From positions 1 to 32,023 of the forward strand of contig JACRKB010000292.1 of assembly GCA_016235545.1 (NCBI GenBank): a stretch of 32,023 nt of DNA. Reading direction: 5' to 3'. The stretch is from Verrucomicrobiota bacterium (GTDB lineage Bacteria > Verrucomicrobiota > Verrucomicrobiia > Limisphaerales > SXTU01). Of the stretch, positions 7,759-17,129 are shown one piece after another (within the stretch, counting starts at the first letter, position 1; every line of letters begins with the position of its first letter). The translations under genes and the position numbers were made by a program. Below the pieces are notes generated by a model. It was not told the origin of the DNA. It ran no database searches and saw only the letters and a program-made list of their open reading frames with translations.

Positions 7759-7907
7759 CGCAGTTGAACCTCACGCAAAGGGCGCAAAGGAAAAGACATT
7801 TGAAACCGCGACCTCTCACCCGTCGGGTGAAGGCTGTCGGCGCCTCCATTTTGAAAAAATGTCCTTCGGCGTTGCATCCTTCGCGTCCTTTGCGTGAACC
7901 AACTGCG
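7759..7907. repeat. Palindromic CACGCAAAG element with about 31-bp terminal inverted repeats
   Basis: The left end contains CTCACGCAAAGGGCGCAAAG (7770-7789), itself two 9-base units. The right end contains TTCGCGTCCTTTGCGTGAAC (7880-7899). The ends are reverse complements over about 31 bp with few mismatches, including the outer CGCAGTTG / CAACTGCG. The inner part has further dyads (AAAAGACATTT against AAAATGTCC). No gene lies inside. It fills the gap upstream of holB. Confidence 0.75.
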
Positions 7908-7944
7908 GTTTTTAGGATGAGTTTCCCAATCACGGCGGTTGCCA

Positions 7945-8397
7945 GTCGCCGGCACGAGCGAGGCGAAGGATCCTGCGGACCGCGCCAGCGGGGCCGTGCA
8001 CGCCGAGGGGTGCTTCTTCCCGCCGACGGACTTTCTCAATCGCGGCCAGCCCGGAGAGGACGCGGTGGGCGTGGGGATACTGAAGGATTACAAAGCCCCC
8101 TTCGGTCGGCGCGCCGAAACGGAGGAGTGTGGAAAGCAGTTGGGCCGGGAAAACTCGCCGCGGAATCGCATCACCGCCAAGCTGCTTCCCCCTCATCATC
8201 CACGGCCATGCGGACATGCTCGTGCCCTGCCAGCAGGCGGAGACTTTCGTGAACAAGGCGACGGCGGCGGGGTGCAGGCGCAGATGAACAACCGCCCCGG
8301 CAAGGCGCACGGCTGGCCCGAGCTTGGAAACGACCTGCACATCCTGGCCAACGCCTTCGACGAGCACCTGCGTGAGATCAAACCGGTGTGCCGATGA
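7945..8397 (+). pseudogene. Alpha/beta-hydrolase (esterase) remnant: 5' half missing, frameshifted
   Basis: Only the C-terminal half of a secreted-type esterase remains. In one frame it reads AEGCFFPPTDFLNRGQPGED and ILKDYKAPFG (about 8005-8105), the region after the nucleophile in such enzymes. At about 8188 the similarity moves to another frame, giving PLIIHGHADMLVPCQQAE, and after about 8265 it returns to the first frame with RPGKAHGWPELG and FDEHLR. The acid residue (D in HGHAD) and the His (KAHGW) survive, but the N-terminal part with the oxyanion loop and the GxSxG nucleophile is absent; upstream is repeat DNA. The two compensating shifts leave an open frame whose middle segment of about 27 codons no longer matches the family. 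Assignment is from remembered family patterns, without alignment. Confidence 0.7.
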
Positions 8398-8472
8398 AAC
8401 GCCGAGCTGCGCGGCATGGTCCTCCATGTCACCGATGGGAAGCGAAATATGCGATCGACCTGGGCCAGCGGA

Positions 8473-8560
8473 TGGCGGAGAGGGAGGGATTCGAACCCAC
8501 GGTGGTGTTACCCACGCACGCTTTCCAGGCGTGTGCCTTAAACCACTCAGCCACCTCTCC
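8473..8560 (-). tRNA. tRNA-Ser (anticodon GGA)
   Basis: An 88-nt class II tRNA with encoded CCA. Acceptor stem GGAGAGG pairs with CCTCTCC, followed by discriminator G and CCA. The D-arm begins TGGCTGAGTGG. The anticodon loop CTGGAAA gives anticodon GGA, reading UCC and UCU. There is a long variable arm, as expected for serine, and the T-loop is GGTTCGAATCC. The gene is isolated in a decayed region: a hydrolase pseudogene ends 76 bp beyond its 3' end, and an integrase remnant lies beyond its 5' end. Confidence 0.97.
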
Positions 8561-8627
8561 AACCGCCTAGCTTAAAAAATTTGCGCCGCTCTTGAACCCC
8601 GCAACCCGACGATGTGAGGCTGGTTGC

Positions 8628-8852
8628 ATGAAACCGCAAAAGCGCATGCCAGCCCCGCCTGCCACGTTGGATGCGTGGCAGAAGACGCCGTATGCAAATC
8701 TGGTCCGATGCGTTCCATCAGGGAAGTATCTTGCGAGGATTCGGGTTCGCGGCAAGCTGATTCGCCAAAGCTCGAAGACCAAGGGCGCATCTCATTGTCT
8801 TGCAATGGACCTTGCGGCTGCGGAGAAACCCGCAGGGCTTCCGTCCCAGTAG
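8628..8852 (+). pseudogene. Truncated tyrosine-recombinase/integrase N-terminus
   Basis: About 75 codons from the ATG at 8628 (an in-frame ATG also lies at 8592). The segment WQKTPYANLVRCVPSGKYLA followed by RIRVRGKLIRQSSKT resembles, from memory, the N-terminal arm-binding part of verrucomicrobial phage-type integrases, where the phrase 'NLIRY-PSGKYFARVRVGGKLIR-SLKT' is typical. After LAMDLAAAEK the reading frame stops at a TAG that overlaps the left end of the palindromic element at 8851. The SAM-like core-binding domain and the catalytic R-H-R-Y domain are absent. This is a broken remnant next to tRNA-Ser, a common integration target, but no attachment duplication was found. Confidence 0.55.
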
Positions 8853-9001
8853 CCGTGGGTGAAACCCACAGACACCGTCATCACGATGAGCCGACCCCGC
8901 AAAGGGTCGAACGAGCCGTGTGATATGAAGGCACGGGGAGTGTTCACCCCCTTCGGGGTTGCTGGCGTTGCGCCCTGACACCGTGGGTTTCACCCACGAC
9001 T
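8851..9001. repeat. Palindromic element with GTGGGTGAAACCCAC ends
   Basis: Each end is itself a palindrome: GTGGGTGAAACCCAC at 8855-8869, and its exact reverse complement GTGGGTTTCACCCAC at 8983-8997. Matching extends outward (AGCC at the left against GACT at the right). Inside are two more small hairpins: GACCC-CGCAAA-GGGTC (about 8894-8909) and ACCCCCTTCGGGGT (about 8946-8959). The left end supplies the stop of the integrase remnant. The 571-bp interval 8561-9131 holds only that remnant, this element and the AraC promoter region. Confidence 0.85.
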
Positions 9002-9095
9002 ATTCTTATTGGAGCCTTGCGGGTTTTGGGCAGTGCCTCGATGAGGTCGCAAGAAACTGGGATGCACCCACGCTGGACGGTGACCGCAGAATGAA

Positions 9096-9125
9096 TTGGT
9101 CCGAAACAGCGAGCCTTGATATTTT
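9096..9125 (+). promoter_or_regulatory. Candidate sigma70-type promoter, possibly giving a leaderless mRNA
   Basis: TTGGTC at 9096-9101 and TATTTT at 9120-9125 are separated by 18 bases. The -10 box ends 6 bases before the ATG at 9132, so transcription would begin at or next to the start codon. No Shine-Dalgarno sequence is present. Weak by itself. Confidence 0.3.
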
Positions 9126-9131
9126 TCGGCC

Positions 9132-9902
9132 ATGACTGCCCAACAAGAGGCGCTGCAGTTTCAGCAGGCCTTTCTCGAACGCATGGGCGGTGGCCTTCAG
9201 CTTTCGACGCTCTTCGCCACGCTGCCGATGATTGCGTTTCTGGCCAAGGATGAGCAGAGCCGCTTCGTCTGCGCCAACGTCCGCACGCTGAAGATTTTCA
9301 ACCTGGAGCACGAGTGGCAGATGCTCGGCAAGCTGGACCGCGACTTCTTCCCCCGCGAGCTGGCCGCCAGCTTCGTGGATGAGGACCGGCGCGTCATGCG
9401 CACCGGTGAAACGCGGACCTATTACGCGCAGATGGTGCCGGACATCAACGGCCCGCTGAACTGGTATGTCGTCTCGGTGGCTCCTCTGTGCGATGCACGC
9501 CGGCGCATCTGCGGCGTGGCCATCGTGCTCTACGACTTGCACGAGGTCGGCGGCGTTACGCACCACTTTCAGCAGATGGAACCCGCGCTGCGCCATCTGC
9601 ACACACACTACCGCGAGCCGGTCGAGACGAAGCAACTCGCCGCGCTCACGCATCTCTCCGAGCGGCAGTTCACCCGCCTCTTTCACAAGCTGCTTGGCGA
9701 ATCACCCATGCGTTACCTCATCCGCCAGCGCATCCGCGCCGCCTGCCAGGATCTCATTGCAACAGATCGCACCGCCGGTGCCATCGCGCTCGACTGCGGC
9801 TTCTACGATCAGAGCGCCTTCACCCGCGCCTTCCGCGGGCAGACGGGGCAGACACCGTCCGCCTACCGCGAGCGGCACCTTGCGGAGATCAAGGTCCGCT
9901 GA
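9132..9902 (+). CDS. PAS domain - AraC/XylS family transcriptional regulator
   Basis: A 256-residue DNA-binding regulator. Residues about 25-145 form a PAS sensor domain (LFATLPMIAFLAKD, FVCANVRTLKIF, MLGKLDRDFFP, and the last strand VVSVAPLCD to GVAIVLYDL). Residues about 155-250 form a complete AraC double helix-turn-helix: VETKQLAALTHLSERQFTRL for the first, and AGAIALDCGFYDQSAFTRAF with the signature ending GQTPSAYRER for the second. The ligand or signal is unknown; PAS may bind a small molecule or haem. It stands alone: the flanks are a palindromic element upstream and a dispersed repeat 2 bp downstream of its stop. The divergent esterase gene at 10264-11607 ends toward it and is a possible but unsupported target. 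Confidence 0.9.
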   Translation: MTAQQEALQFQQAFLERMGGGLQLSTLFATLPMIAFLAKDEQSRFVCANVRTLKIFNLEHEWQMLGKLDRDFFPRELAASFVDEDRRVMRTGETRTYYAQMVPDINGPLNWYVVSVAPLCDARRRICGVAIVLYDLHEVGGVTHHFQQMEPALRHLHTHYREPVETKQLAALTHLSERQFTRLFHKLLGESPMRYLIRQRIRAACQDLIATDRTAGAIALDCGFYDQSAFTRAFRGQTGQTPSAYRERHLAEIKVR

Positions 9903-9903
9903 G

Positions 9904-10047
9904 CCGGAACGCCGAAATGGAATGCCCGCGAAAAGGCGCAAAGCCAAGTTTCTGGCAGGAGAACATGGCAGGTAGAAATAGTCCCAGCTCCAGTCGTCCG
10001 TGACTCGGCTCCTCTGCGCCCTTTCGTGGCTGAACTTCGGAATTCGG
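9904..10047. repeat. Dispersed palindromic element, copy A
   Basis: About 144 bp with imperfect terminal inverted repeats of roughly 38 bp (CCGGAACGCCGAAATGG at the left, CTTCGGAATTCGG at the right; inner CGCGAAAAGGCGCAAAG against CTCTGCGCCCTTTCGTGG). It is clearly homologous to 19556-19709, sharing TTTCTGGCAGGAGAAC and AGTCCCAGCTCCAGTC. It begins 2 bp after the AraC stop codon. The 216 bp that follow (10048-10263) show no recognisable gene. Confidence 0.85.
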
Positions 10048-10263
10048 CCTGAGCCGGTTCCATGAAGTCGGAAGCCAGTCGATGGCGAATAATGCCCAAC
10101 CCAACCGATTGTCGAATGCACTGTTCCTCCCCAGCTTGCTGCGGCGTGAACGCCCTGCGCCCATTGGCTTTCGTGCATCCCCGCGTTTCCAAATTTGGTT
10201 TCATCAGGCGGTGCTGCGTCGGCCTGTCTCATGCATCCACGGGATGAAACGCCCGCGCGGAGA

Positions 10264-11607
10264 TTACGGAGTGTTCGTTGCTTTGCTGGCGGCGGATTTG
10301 AGCCCGGCGCTGTTCACGGACAAGATGCGATACACGTGTTTCTCGCCGGCCTTGACGGTCTTGTCGGTGAACTGGAAATCCAGCAGCGGCGCGACCGGTG
10401 TGTCGCCGTAGCTCATGTTCTGGAAGAGCGGGCGGCCGTATCGGTTCTGCGGCTTCTCCGGGAACTGGGCGAGCGGCTGGCCATCTCGCTCGATGAGAAA
10501 CGCCGTCAGGCCGCTCTCGAAGTCCGCCTCCGCGTCCCAAGCGAGCGCGATTCCATCGGGCTTCGCGGTGGCCTTCACGTTGGTTGGTGCGGGCGGCGGC
10601 GTGGTGTCCTCAGTCGCGCCGGTCTTCACATAGTGCGTCCACGCTTTGGCGAACGCTTCGCCCGGCAGCCACACGGACTCGGCGACGCTGCCGGAGAATT
10701 TCGCCGCAGGCTCGGCGGCGTCACCCATCAGCGGTGCGAGCCACGCTGCCTTTTGGTTCACGGGCTTGAGCGCCTGGCTCTTGCTGCCTTTCTCCGGCAG
10801 GCGCAGCGCGAGGCAGGCGTCGAAGAATGGAATTGCGAGATAGCGCGAGTCACCGGTCTCGTGCGCCGTGCGCGGGTCGGGCGCGAAGCCGGCGGGAGCG
10901 CCCTTCGCGCGGTAGGCCTTGAACATCGCCAGCGTGCCGGTCCATGCGCTGCTAAACCGCTTGTCACCATTCTCCTTCGCGCCGGGATTCATCATCATCG
11001 GGATGCCCATCGCGGCGGCGGGAATCTCCGGCTTCACGACCTCGCCCTTCTCCCAATACTCGAACGCCGTGCCGGAGCGGAACCAGATGGCGACGATGCG
11101 CTCGGGATACATCGTCTGCATGAGGCTCGACCAAAAGCCGCCGCCGGAATGGCCCCACAAGCACCACGGCGCGCGCTCGAGTTCGGGATGGCCGGACTGC
11201 GCGGCGAAGTCGGCGAGGCACTTGAGGAAAGTCTTGTGCGAGCCGTTGCGCGGGTCGCACCAGAGGCGACAGTTGTCCTTTTCCTCCTGGTGATACGAGG
11301 GCATGAGCAGCGCGCAATCCCACTTTTTGCAGAGCGCCTGCCAGTGCAGGTCGTGCGCGCCCGGCTCCGCGCCCTTGCGCGAGCCGACGCCGCAGCCGTG
11401 CTGGTGAACGACGACACCGCGCACAGTCTTCACGCCCTCGGGAATCCACAGCCGGTAGGTGACGCCGAGCGAAAGCTCGTTGGTCTGCGTGGACGGCGGG
11501 TAGGTGACTTCCAGATAGCGGCCTGCCGCCTTTGCGTTGGAAACCAAGGCTGTGAAGCACGCTGCCAGAGCGGCGAGCAAGGAAACGAGTTTGCGCTTTG
11601 AGTTCAT
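10264..11607 (-). CDS. Secreted alpha/beta-hydrolase with C-terminal fibronectin type III domain
   Basis: A 447-residue exported hydrolase, probably an esterase. The ATG at 11607 gives a good signal peptide (MNSKRKLVSLLAALAACFTA, cleavage near AKA-AG at residue 28). The catalytic domain covers about 45-330: oxyanion-region strand GVVVHQHGCGVG at 64-75 and nucleophile S154 in WGHSGGGFWS. I could not place the acid and histidine with certainty. Residues about 335-447 (beginning TTPPPAPTNV, with LAWDAEAD and VYRILSVNSAG) form a fibronectin type III domain, which may bind polymer or cell surface. An ATG 15 codons upstream would place polar residues before the signal peptide and is less likely. 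Substrate unknown. The 414 bp upstream, up to dnaK, hold no convincing gene. Confidence 0.85.
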   Translation of the reverse strand: MNSKRKLVSLLAALAACFTALVSNAKAAGRYLEVTYPPSTQTNELSLGVTYRLWIPEGVKTVRGVVVHQHGCGVGSRKGAEPGAHDLHWQALCKKWDCALLMPSYHQEEKDNCRLWCDPRNGSHKTFLKCLADFAAQSGHPELERAPWCLWGHSGGGFWSSLMQTMYPERIVAIWFRSGTAFEYWEKGEVVKPEIPAAAMGIPMMMNPGAKENGDKRFSSAWTGTLAMFKAYRAKGAPAGFAPDPRTAHETGDSRYLAIPFFDACLALRLPEKGSKSQALKPVNQKAAWLAPLMGDAAEPAAKFSGSVAESVWLPGEAFAKAWTHYVKTGATEDTTPPPAPTNVKATAKPDGIALAWDAEADFESGLTAFLIERDGQPLAQFPEKPQNRYGRPLFQNMSYGDTPVAPLLDFQFTDKTVKAGEKHVYRILSVNSAGLKSAASKATNTP

Positions 11608-11844
11608 TTGGATGCTTGTGGACGGAATGGAGGAATAAAGTTGTGCGATCAAAATCGTGTCACATGGACGCAGTTTGCTCCGCAGGCTTCACGAACTTCT
11701 GTGTCGTGGAGCGGGGTCTCCAAATTTCTGTCGGGCAGCGGAGATGTGCTGGGAAACGCCGGACTGAAAGGTGCCGCCGGGGTGATGTTCGTGGGCGAGG
11801 CAGAGGCCTGGCCAAGGGGCGCACGCTGCGTCGCTGAATTGTGT

Positions 11845-11876
11845 CACAGCGCTGGCCGCTGTGCCGCCGGCGGCAC
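11845..11876. promoter_or_regulatory. Two overlapping palindromes upstream of dnaK
   Basis: CACAGCG-CTGGC-CGCTGTG (11845-11863) overlaps the perfect 16-base palindrome GTGCCGCCGGCGGCAC (11861-11876), so only one can form at a time. They lie about 145 bp before the dnaK start. They could be an operator or an RNA switch; nothing ties them to a known regulator. I saw no CIRCE element (TTAGCACTC-N9-GAGTGCTAA) and no clear sigma32-type promoter in 11608-12021. The rest of that gap shows no supported feature. Confidence 0.35.
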
Positions 11877-12021
11877 ACTTGGGACGGTTTCGTGGCGGAA
11901 TGCGCGGGCGTTGAAGCGGCATTCCCCTGCAAAAAATGGGCGTTTCAGGAGTATTTCTCCCAAAGCGAACTGCTGGCACCGGCACTGCTGGGAGGAGCTT
12001 GGCTTTTAACAACTTCATACT

Positions 12022-13950
12022 ATGGCAAAAGTTTTGGGCATTGATTTGGGCACGACGAACTCCTGCATGGCGGTCATGGAGGGCGGCGAGCCGCTGGTTT
12101 TGGAAAACTCTGAGGGCAAGCGCACGACTCCCTCGGTCGTGGCGTTCACCAAGTCCGGCGAGCGCGTCGTCGGCGAGGCCGCCAAGCGTCAGGCCGTCAC
12201 GAACCCGCGCAACACGGTTTACTCGGTCAAGCGCTTCATGGGCCGCAAGTTCACCGAGGTGCAGGAAGAGTTGAAGCGCGTGCCCTACAAGGTGGTGCGC
12301 GCCGCCAACGGCGATGCCGCTGTGGAGGTCGAAGTGGACGGCAAGCCACAGCAGTTCAGCCCGCCGGAAATCTCCGCGATGATCCTCGCCAAGCTCAAGG
12401 CCGACGCCGAGACGCGTCTCGGCGAACCGGTCACGCAGGCAGTCATCACGGTGCCGGCCTATTTCAACGACTCTCAACGCCAAGCCACCAAGGATGCAGG
12501 CAAGATCGCCGGCCTTGAAGTGCTCCGCATCATCAATGAGCCGACCGCGGCTTCGCTCGCCTACGGCCTCGACAAGAAGGCGGACGAGAAGATCGCCGTG
12601 TATGATCTCGGCGGCGGCACGTTCGACATCAGCGTGCTGGAGATTGGCGACGGCGTCTTTGAGGTGAAGGCCACCAACGGAGACACCCACCTCGGCGGCG
12701 ACGACTGGGACAACCGCATCATGGATTGGATTCTCGACGAGTTCAAAAAGGAATCAGGCGTTGATCTCCGCAAGCAGCCTGACGCTCTCCAGCGCATCAA
12801 GGAGGAAGCTGAGAAGGCGAAGATCGCGCTGTCCAGCGCGCAGGTTTATGACATCAACCTGCCCTTCGTGACAGCCGACGCCAGCGGGCCAAAACACATT
12901 TCCTCCAAGCTCACCCGCGCCAAGATGGAGCAGCTCTGCGACGAGCTTTTCGAGCGCACCATCGCGCCTGTGAAGAGCTGCCTCAACGACGCCGGCCTCA
13001 GTGCCGACAAGATTGACGAGCTCGTGCTCGTCGGTGGCATGACCCGCATGCCACGCGTGGTCGAGACCGCCCGCGCACTCGTCAGCAAGCCGCCGCACCA
13101 AGGCGTCAACCCGGACGAAGTCGTCGCGATCGGTGCTGGCATCCAAGGCGGCGTCCTCAAGGGCGAAGTGAAGGACGTCCTCCTGCTCGACGTGACTCCG
13201 CTCTCGCTCGGCATCGAGACGCTCGGCGGCGTCTTCACCCGGCTCATCGAGCGCAACACGACCATCCCCACGCGCAAGTCGGAAATCTTTTCCACCGCGA
13301 GTGACAGCCAGCCCGGCGTCGAGATTCATGTGCTCCAGGGCGAGCGCCAGTTCACCCGCGACAACAAGACCATCGGCAAGTTCCACCTCACGGACATCCC
13401 GCCCGCGCCGCGTGGCGTGCCGCAGATCGAAGTGACCTTCGACATTGATGCGAACGGCATTCTCCACGTCAGCGCCAAGGACCTTGGCACTGGCAAGGAG
13501 CAGAAGATCACCATCACTGCCAGCAGCGGCCTCTCGAAGGACGAAATCGAGAAGATGCGCAAGGACGCCGAGGCCCATGCCGACGAGGACAAGGCCAAGC
13601 GCGAGGAGATCGAGGCACGCAATGAAACCGACGCCCTCGTCTATCGCACCGACAAGCTCCTAAAGGAAAACGGCGACAAGCTGGACGCCGCGACCAAATC
13701 CAAGATCGAGGACACCGTGAAGCAGGCCCGGGAAGCGCTTGCCGGCACCGATGCCGACAAAGTCCGCGAGGCGCGCGACAAGTTGAACGAAGCCGTCCAG
13801 GCCGCCTCCGAGCAACTCTACAAGGCCGCTGCCGAGAAAGCCCAGGCCACGAAGACCGCCACCGGCGCACCCGGCGCGGACGAGAAGAAGGCGGACAAAG
13901 ACGAAGGCCCGGTCATTGACGCCGAGGTCGTTGACGAGAAGAAGAAGTAG
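12022..13950 (+). CDS. dnaK: Chaperone protein DnaK (Hsp70)
   Basis: ATP-driven Hsp70 chaperone of the cytoplasm, working with DnaJ and GrpE. The 642-residue length is standard. Visible features are the phosphate-1 motif GIDLGTTNS at 6-14, [12 protein letters not shown] (about 170-181), [26 protein letters not shown], the linker [18 protein letters not shown], the substrate-binding beta domain, and a helical lid ending in a disordered acidic/lysine tail ([13 protein letters not shown]) like the canonical EEVKD-type tail. grpE, dnaJ and hrcA are not adjacent; instead groES-groEL follow 117 bp downstream. The ATG at 12022 has no Shine-Dalgarno sequence at normal distance: GGAGGAG lies at 11991-11997, 24 nt away. 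Confidence 0.98.
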   Translation: MAKVLGIDLGTTNSCMAVMEGGEPLVLENSEGKRTTPSVVAFTKSGERVVGEAAKRQAVTNPRNTVYSVKRFMGRKFTEVQEELKRVPYKVVRAANGDAAVEVEVDGKPQQFSPPEISAMILAKLKADAETRLGEPVTQAVITVPAYFNDSQRQATKDAGKIAGLEVLRIINEPTAASLAYGLDKKADEKIAVYDLGGGTFDISVLEIGDGVFEVKATNGDTHLGGDDWDNRIMDWILDEFKKESGVDLRKQPDALQRIKEEAEKAKIALSSAQVYDINLPFVTADASGPKHISSKLTRAKMEQLCDELFERTIAPVKSCLNDAGLSADKIDELVLVGGMTRMPRVVETARALVSKPPHQGVNPDEVVAIGAGIQGGVLKGEVKDVLLLDVTPLSLGIETLGGVFTRLIERNTTIPTRKSEIFSTASDSQPGVEIHVLQGERQFTRDNKTIGKFHLTDIPPAPRGVPQIEVTFDIDANGILHVSAKDLGTGKEQKITITASSGLSKDEIEKMRKDAEAHADEDKAKREEIEARNETDALVYRTDKLLKENGDKLDAATKSKIEDTVKQAREALAGTDADKVREARDKLNEAVQAASEQLYKAAAEKAQATKTATGAPGADEKKADKDEGPVIDAEVVDEKKK

Positions 13951-13998
13951 CCGCAGCAGCCTGCCTTCCCTGACGATCCATTGAACACAAGCCACTTT

Positions 13999-14041
13999 TC
14001 CCGCTGCGCGTGCTGCGGGATTTGATTCGCAGTAAATCAAA
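13999..14041 (+). promoter_or_regulatory. Hairpin and TTTGATT/AAATCAAA dyad between dnaK and groES
   Basis: TCCCGC (13999-14004) can pair with GCGGGA (14015-14020) and is followed by TTT, a weak terminator or attenuator shape. Directly after it is an AT-rich dyad, TTTGATT (14021-14027), cgcagt, AAATCAAA (14034-14041), ending 26 bp before the groES ATG. It may be an operator or part of a groESL promoter region. There is no match to CIRCE. Confidence 0.3.
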
Positions 14042-14067
14042 CAAAACAACAAACACAGAAACACACC

Positions 14068-14361
14068 ATGGCACTAAACGTGAAACCCCTCGGCGACCGC
14101 GTCCTCGTGGAGCCGGCTGAGGAAAAAGAGACCAAGAAGGGCGGCATCATCATCCCCGATACCGCCAAAGAGAAGCCGCAGGAGAGCGTGGTCCGCGCTC
14201 TCGGCACCGGCAAAACCGACGACGACGGCAAGAAGGTTCCCTTCGAGGTCGCGGTCGGCGACCGCGTGCTCGTCAGCAAATACGGCGGCACCGAGATCAA
14301 GATCGACGGCAAGGAATACAAGATCATGAACTGCGACGACATCCTCGCGGTGATCAAGTAA
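14068..14361 (+). CDS. groES: Co-chaperonin GroES (Hsp10)
   Basis: The 97-residue lid of the GroEL chamber, a heptamer. It shows the N-terminal [11 protein letters not shown], the mobile loop that contacts GroEL ([19 protein letters not shown], about 20-38), the roof-loop region and the C-terminal strands [19 protein letters not shown] and DDILAVIK. Length and order are standard. It lies 39 bp before groEL and is surely co-transcribed with it. The leader before the ATG is AACACAGAAACACACC, A-rich and without a Shine-Dalgarno sequence, which is unusual for a gene that must be strongly translated. Confidence 0.98.
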   Translation: MALNVKPLGDRVLVEPAEEKETKKGGIIIPDTAKEKPQESVVRALGTGKTDDDGKKVPFEVAVGDRVLVSKYGGTEIKIDGKEYKIMNCDDILAVIK

Positions 14362-16038
<1,677 letters not shown>

Positions 16039-16075
16039 TCCAGCCCCTCGGTCCATCACGGGCTGAAATTCAACA

Positions 16076-16109
16076 GGCCGGTCTGCGCAAGCAGGCCGGC
16101 CTTTTCCTT
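16076..16109 (+). terminator. Rho-independent terminator after groEL
   Basis: Stem GGCCGG(T)CTGC at 16076-16086 pairs with GCAG(G)CCGGCC at 16091-16101 around a GCAA tetraloop (16087-16090). It is followed by TTTTCCTTT. It sits 37 bp after the groEL stop and closes the dnaK-groES-groEL unit. Confidence 0.9.
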
Positions 16110-16207
16110 TGGCTGCGAGCGGGCACATCGCAGTTCTTTGCAGGGAAACGGGCGAGACTGGACAATAGCTCGAACTCCGAACTCGGCGCTCCGAAGGAGC
16201 ACAACAA

Positions 16208-16339
16208 ACCAGCCCGGGGCAACGCCCCGGGACGTGCGACCACGGGTGGCAAAGCCCTGAAGGGGCGGCGCAAAAATGTCTCCCCCTTCAGGGCGGCGAG
16301 GCTCGTTGCCTTTCACCCAGGGCGTTGCCCTGGGCTGGT
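16208..16339. repeat. Palindromic CCAGCCCGGGGCAACGCC element
   Basis: The left end ACCAGCCCGGGGCAACGCCC (from 16208) matches, in reverse complement, the right end GGGCGTTGCCCTGGGCTGGT (to 16339) with few mismatches. Inside, GCCCTGAAGGGG (about 16254) pairs with CCCCTTCAGGGC (about 16283). A separate small hairpin, GCAGGCT-TTC-AGCCTGC, follows at about 16345-16361. Sequences of this type are familiar from PVC intergenic regions. Confidence 0.85.
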
Positions 16340-16401
16340 ATGGGGCAGGCTTTCAGCCTGCGATTGCGGCGTTCGGGATTAGCTGGCCGGCAATGGGCCG
16401 G

Positions 16402-16482
16402 CTCCTCTTGCTCGTAATCCTGCTCCTCACTTCTCGTTTCATTCTGCGGAGCAAGATTAGGATCAGGATTACGAGCAGGAGG
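16402..16482. repeat. Hexamer-unit hairpin with CAGGATTACGAGCA core
   Basis: Left arm 16402-16428 (units CTCCTC, TTGCTC, GTAATC, CTGCTC) and right arm 16447-16482 (units AAGATT, AGGATC, AGGATT, ACGAGC, AGGAGG) are in opposite sense; 14 bases pair exactly (TGCTCGTAATCCTG with CAGGATTACGAGCA). It is the 6-base counterpart of the heptamer hairpins elsewhere. The 60 bp after it (to 16550) contain a further dyad, CACGCAATT / AATTGCGTG. Confidence 0.75.
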
Positions 16483-16571
16483 GGAAAAGCCACGCAATTG
16501 CAGGAAATTGGGATGCGCCCCTTGCGGGCAGGGGCGGGGAAAATTGCGTGCCTCGGCGAGGGGCTTGCGCC

Positions 16572-17129
16572 ATGCTCGGGCGCATGAGCGTGCCACGTCA
16601 GATTCGCAACGTCGCGCTGGCGGGCTTCATGGGCGTGGGCAAGTCGTCCGTGGGCCGGCTGGTGGCTGCCGAGCTGCAGTTTGAGTTTGTGGACACGGAT
16701 GAGGTCATCGAAAAGCGGACGGGGGTGAAGGTGAGCGAAATCTTCGCCCTGCACGGCGAGGAGGTCTTCCGCAAGTTTGAGCGCGAGCTTGTCGCGGAGA
16801 TGACCTCGTGGAGCGGCAGGGTTATTTCCACAGGCGGCGGGCTGGTGGTGGAGCCGGACAATCTCGCCAGCCTCAAATCGCATTCGCTCGTCGTCTGCCT
16901 CTGGGCCTCGCCGGCCACGATTTACCAGCGCACGAAGCACCAGACCCATCGCCCGTTGCTGCAGGCGGCCGATCCGCTGGCCAAAATTCGCGAACTGCTG
17001 GCCACGCGTGAGGCGGCCTACAAGCAGGCGGATGTGCTGGTCAACACCGAGCAGCGGTCCATCAAGGAAATCGCCGCCCATGTGCTGCACCACATCCGCG
17101 CGGCGCGGCACGACCCGCCGCGGCTGTGA
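16572..17129 (+). CDS. aroK: Shikimate kinase
   Basis: Phosphorylates shikimate with ATP in the chorismate pathway to aromatic amino acids; cytoplasmic. The product is 185 residues. Motifs: Walker A GFMGVGKSS at 18-26, shikimate-binding FVDTDEVIEKR at 39-49, HGEEVFRKFERE at 61-72, STGGG at 86-90, the lid arginine region HRPLL at 126-130, and the terminal adenine-side segment TREAAYKQAD at 145-154. I start at the ATG at 16572, which has a purine-rich GAGGGG 9 bases upstream; the ATG at 16584 is a good alternative that loses only four residues. It overlaps queG by 4 bp and the two form an operon. Confidence 0.94.
   Translation: MLGRMSVPRQIRNVALAGFMGVGKSSVGRLVAAELQFEFVDTDEVIEKRTGVKVSEIFALHGEEVFRKFERELVAEMTSWSGRVISTGGGLVVEPDNLASLKSHSLVVCLWASPATIYQRTKHQTHRPLLQAADPLAKIRELLATREAAYKQADVLVNTEQRSIKEIAAHVLHHIRAARHDPPRL

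Noticed and set aside
7930-8562. Open frame of 210 codons on the minus strand spanning the hydrolase remnant and the tRNA
   Set aside because: It reads through the tRNA-Ser gene and antisense to segments with esterase similarity on the plus strand.
11608-12009. Open frame of 133 codons between the FN3 esterase and dnaK
   Set aside because: Unusual composition rich in Cys, Trp and Arg, crossing two palindromes; no fold or motif seen.
12000-12021. GGAGGAG (11991-11997) as ribosome-binding site of dnaK
   Set aside because: The distance to the ATG is 24 bases, far beyond normal spacing; no alternative in-frame start lies closer.
11608-14067. CIRCE operator or sigma32 promoter for the chaperone genes
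   Set aside because: Looked for TTAGCACTC-N9-GAGTGCTAA and for CTTGAA with a CCCCAT-type -10; neither is present at acceptable spacing.
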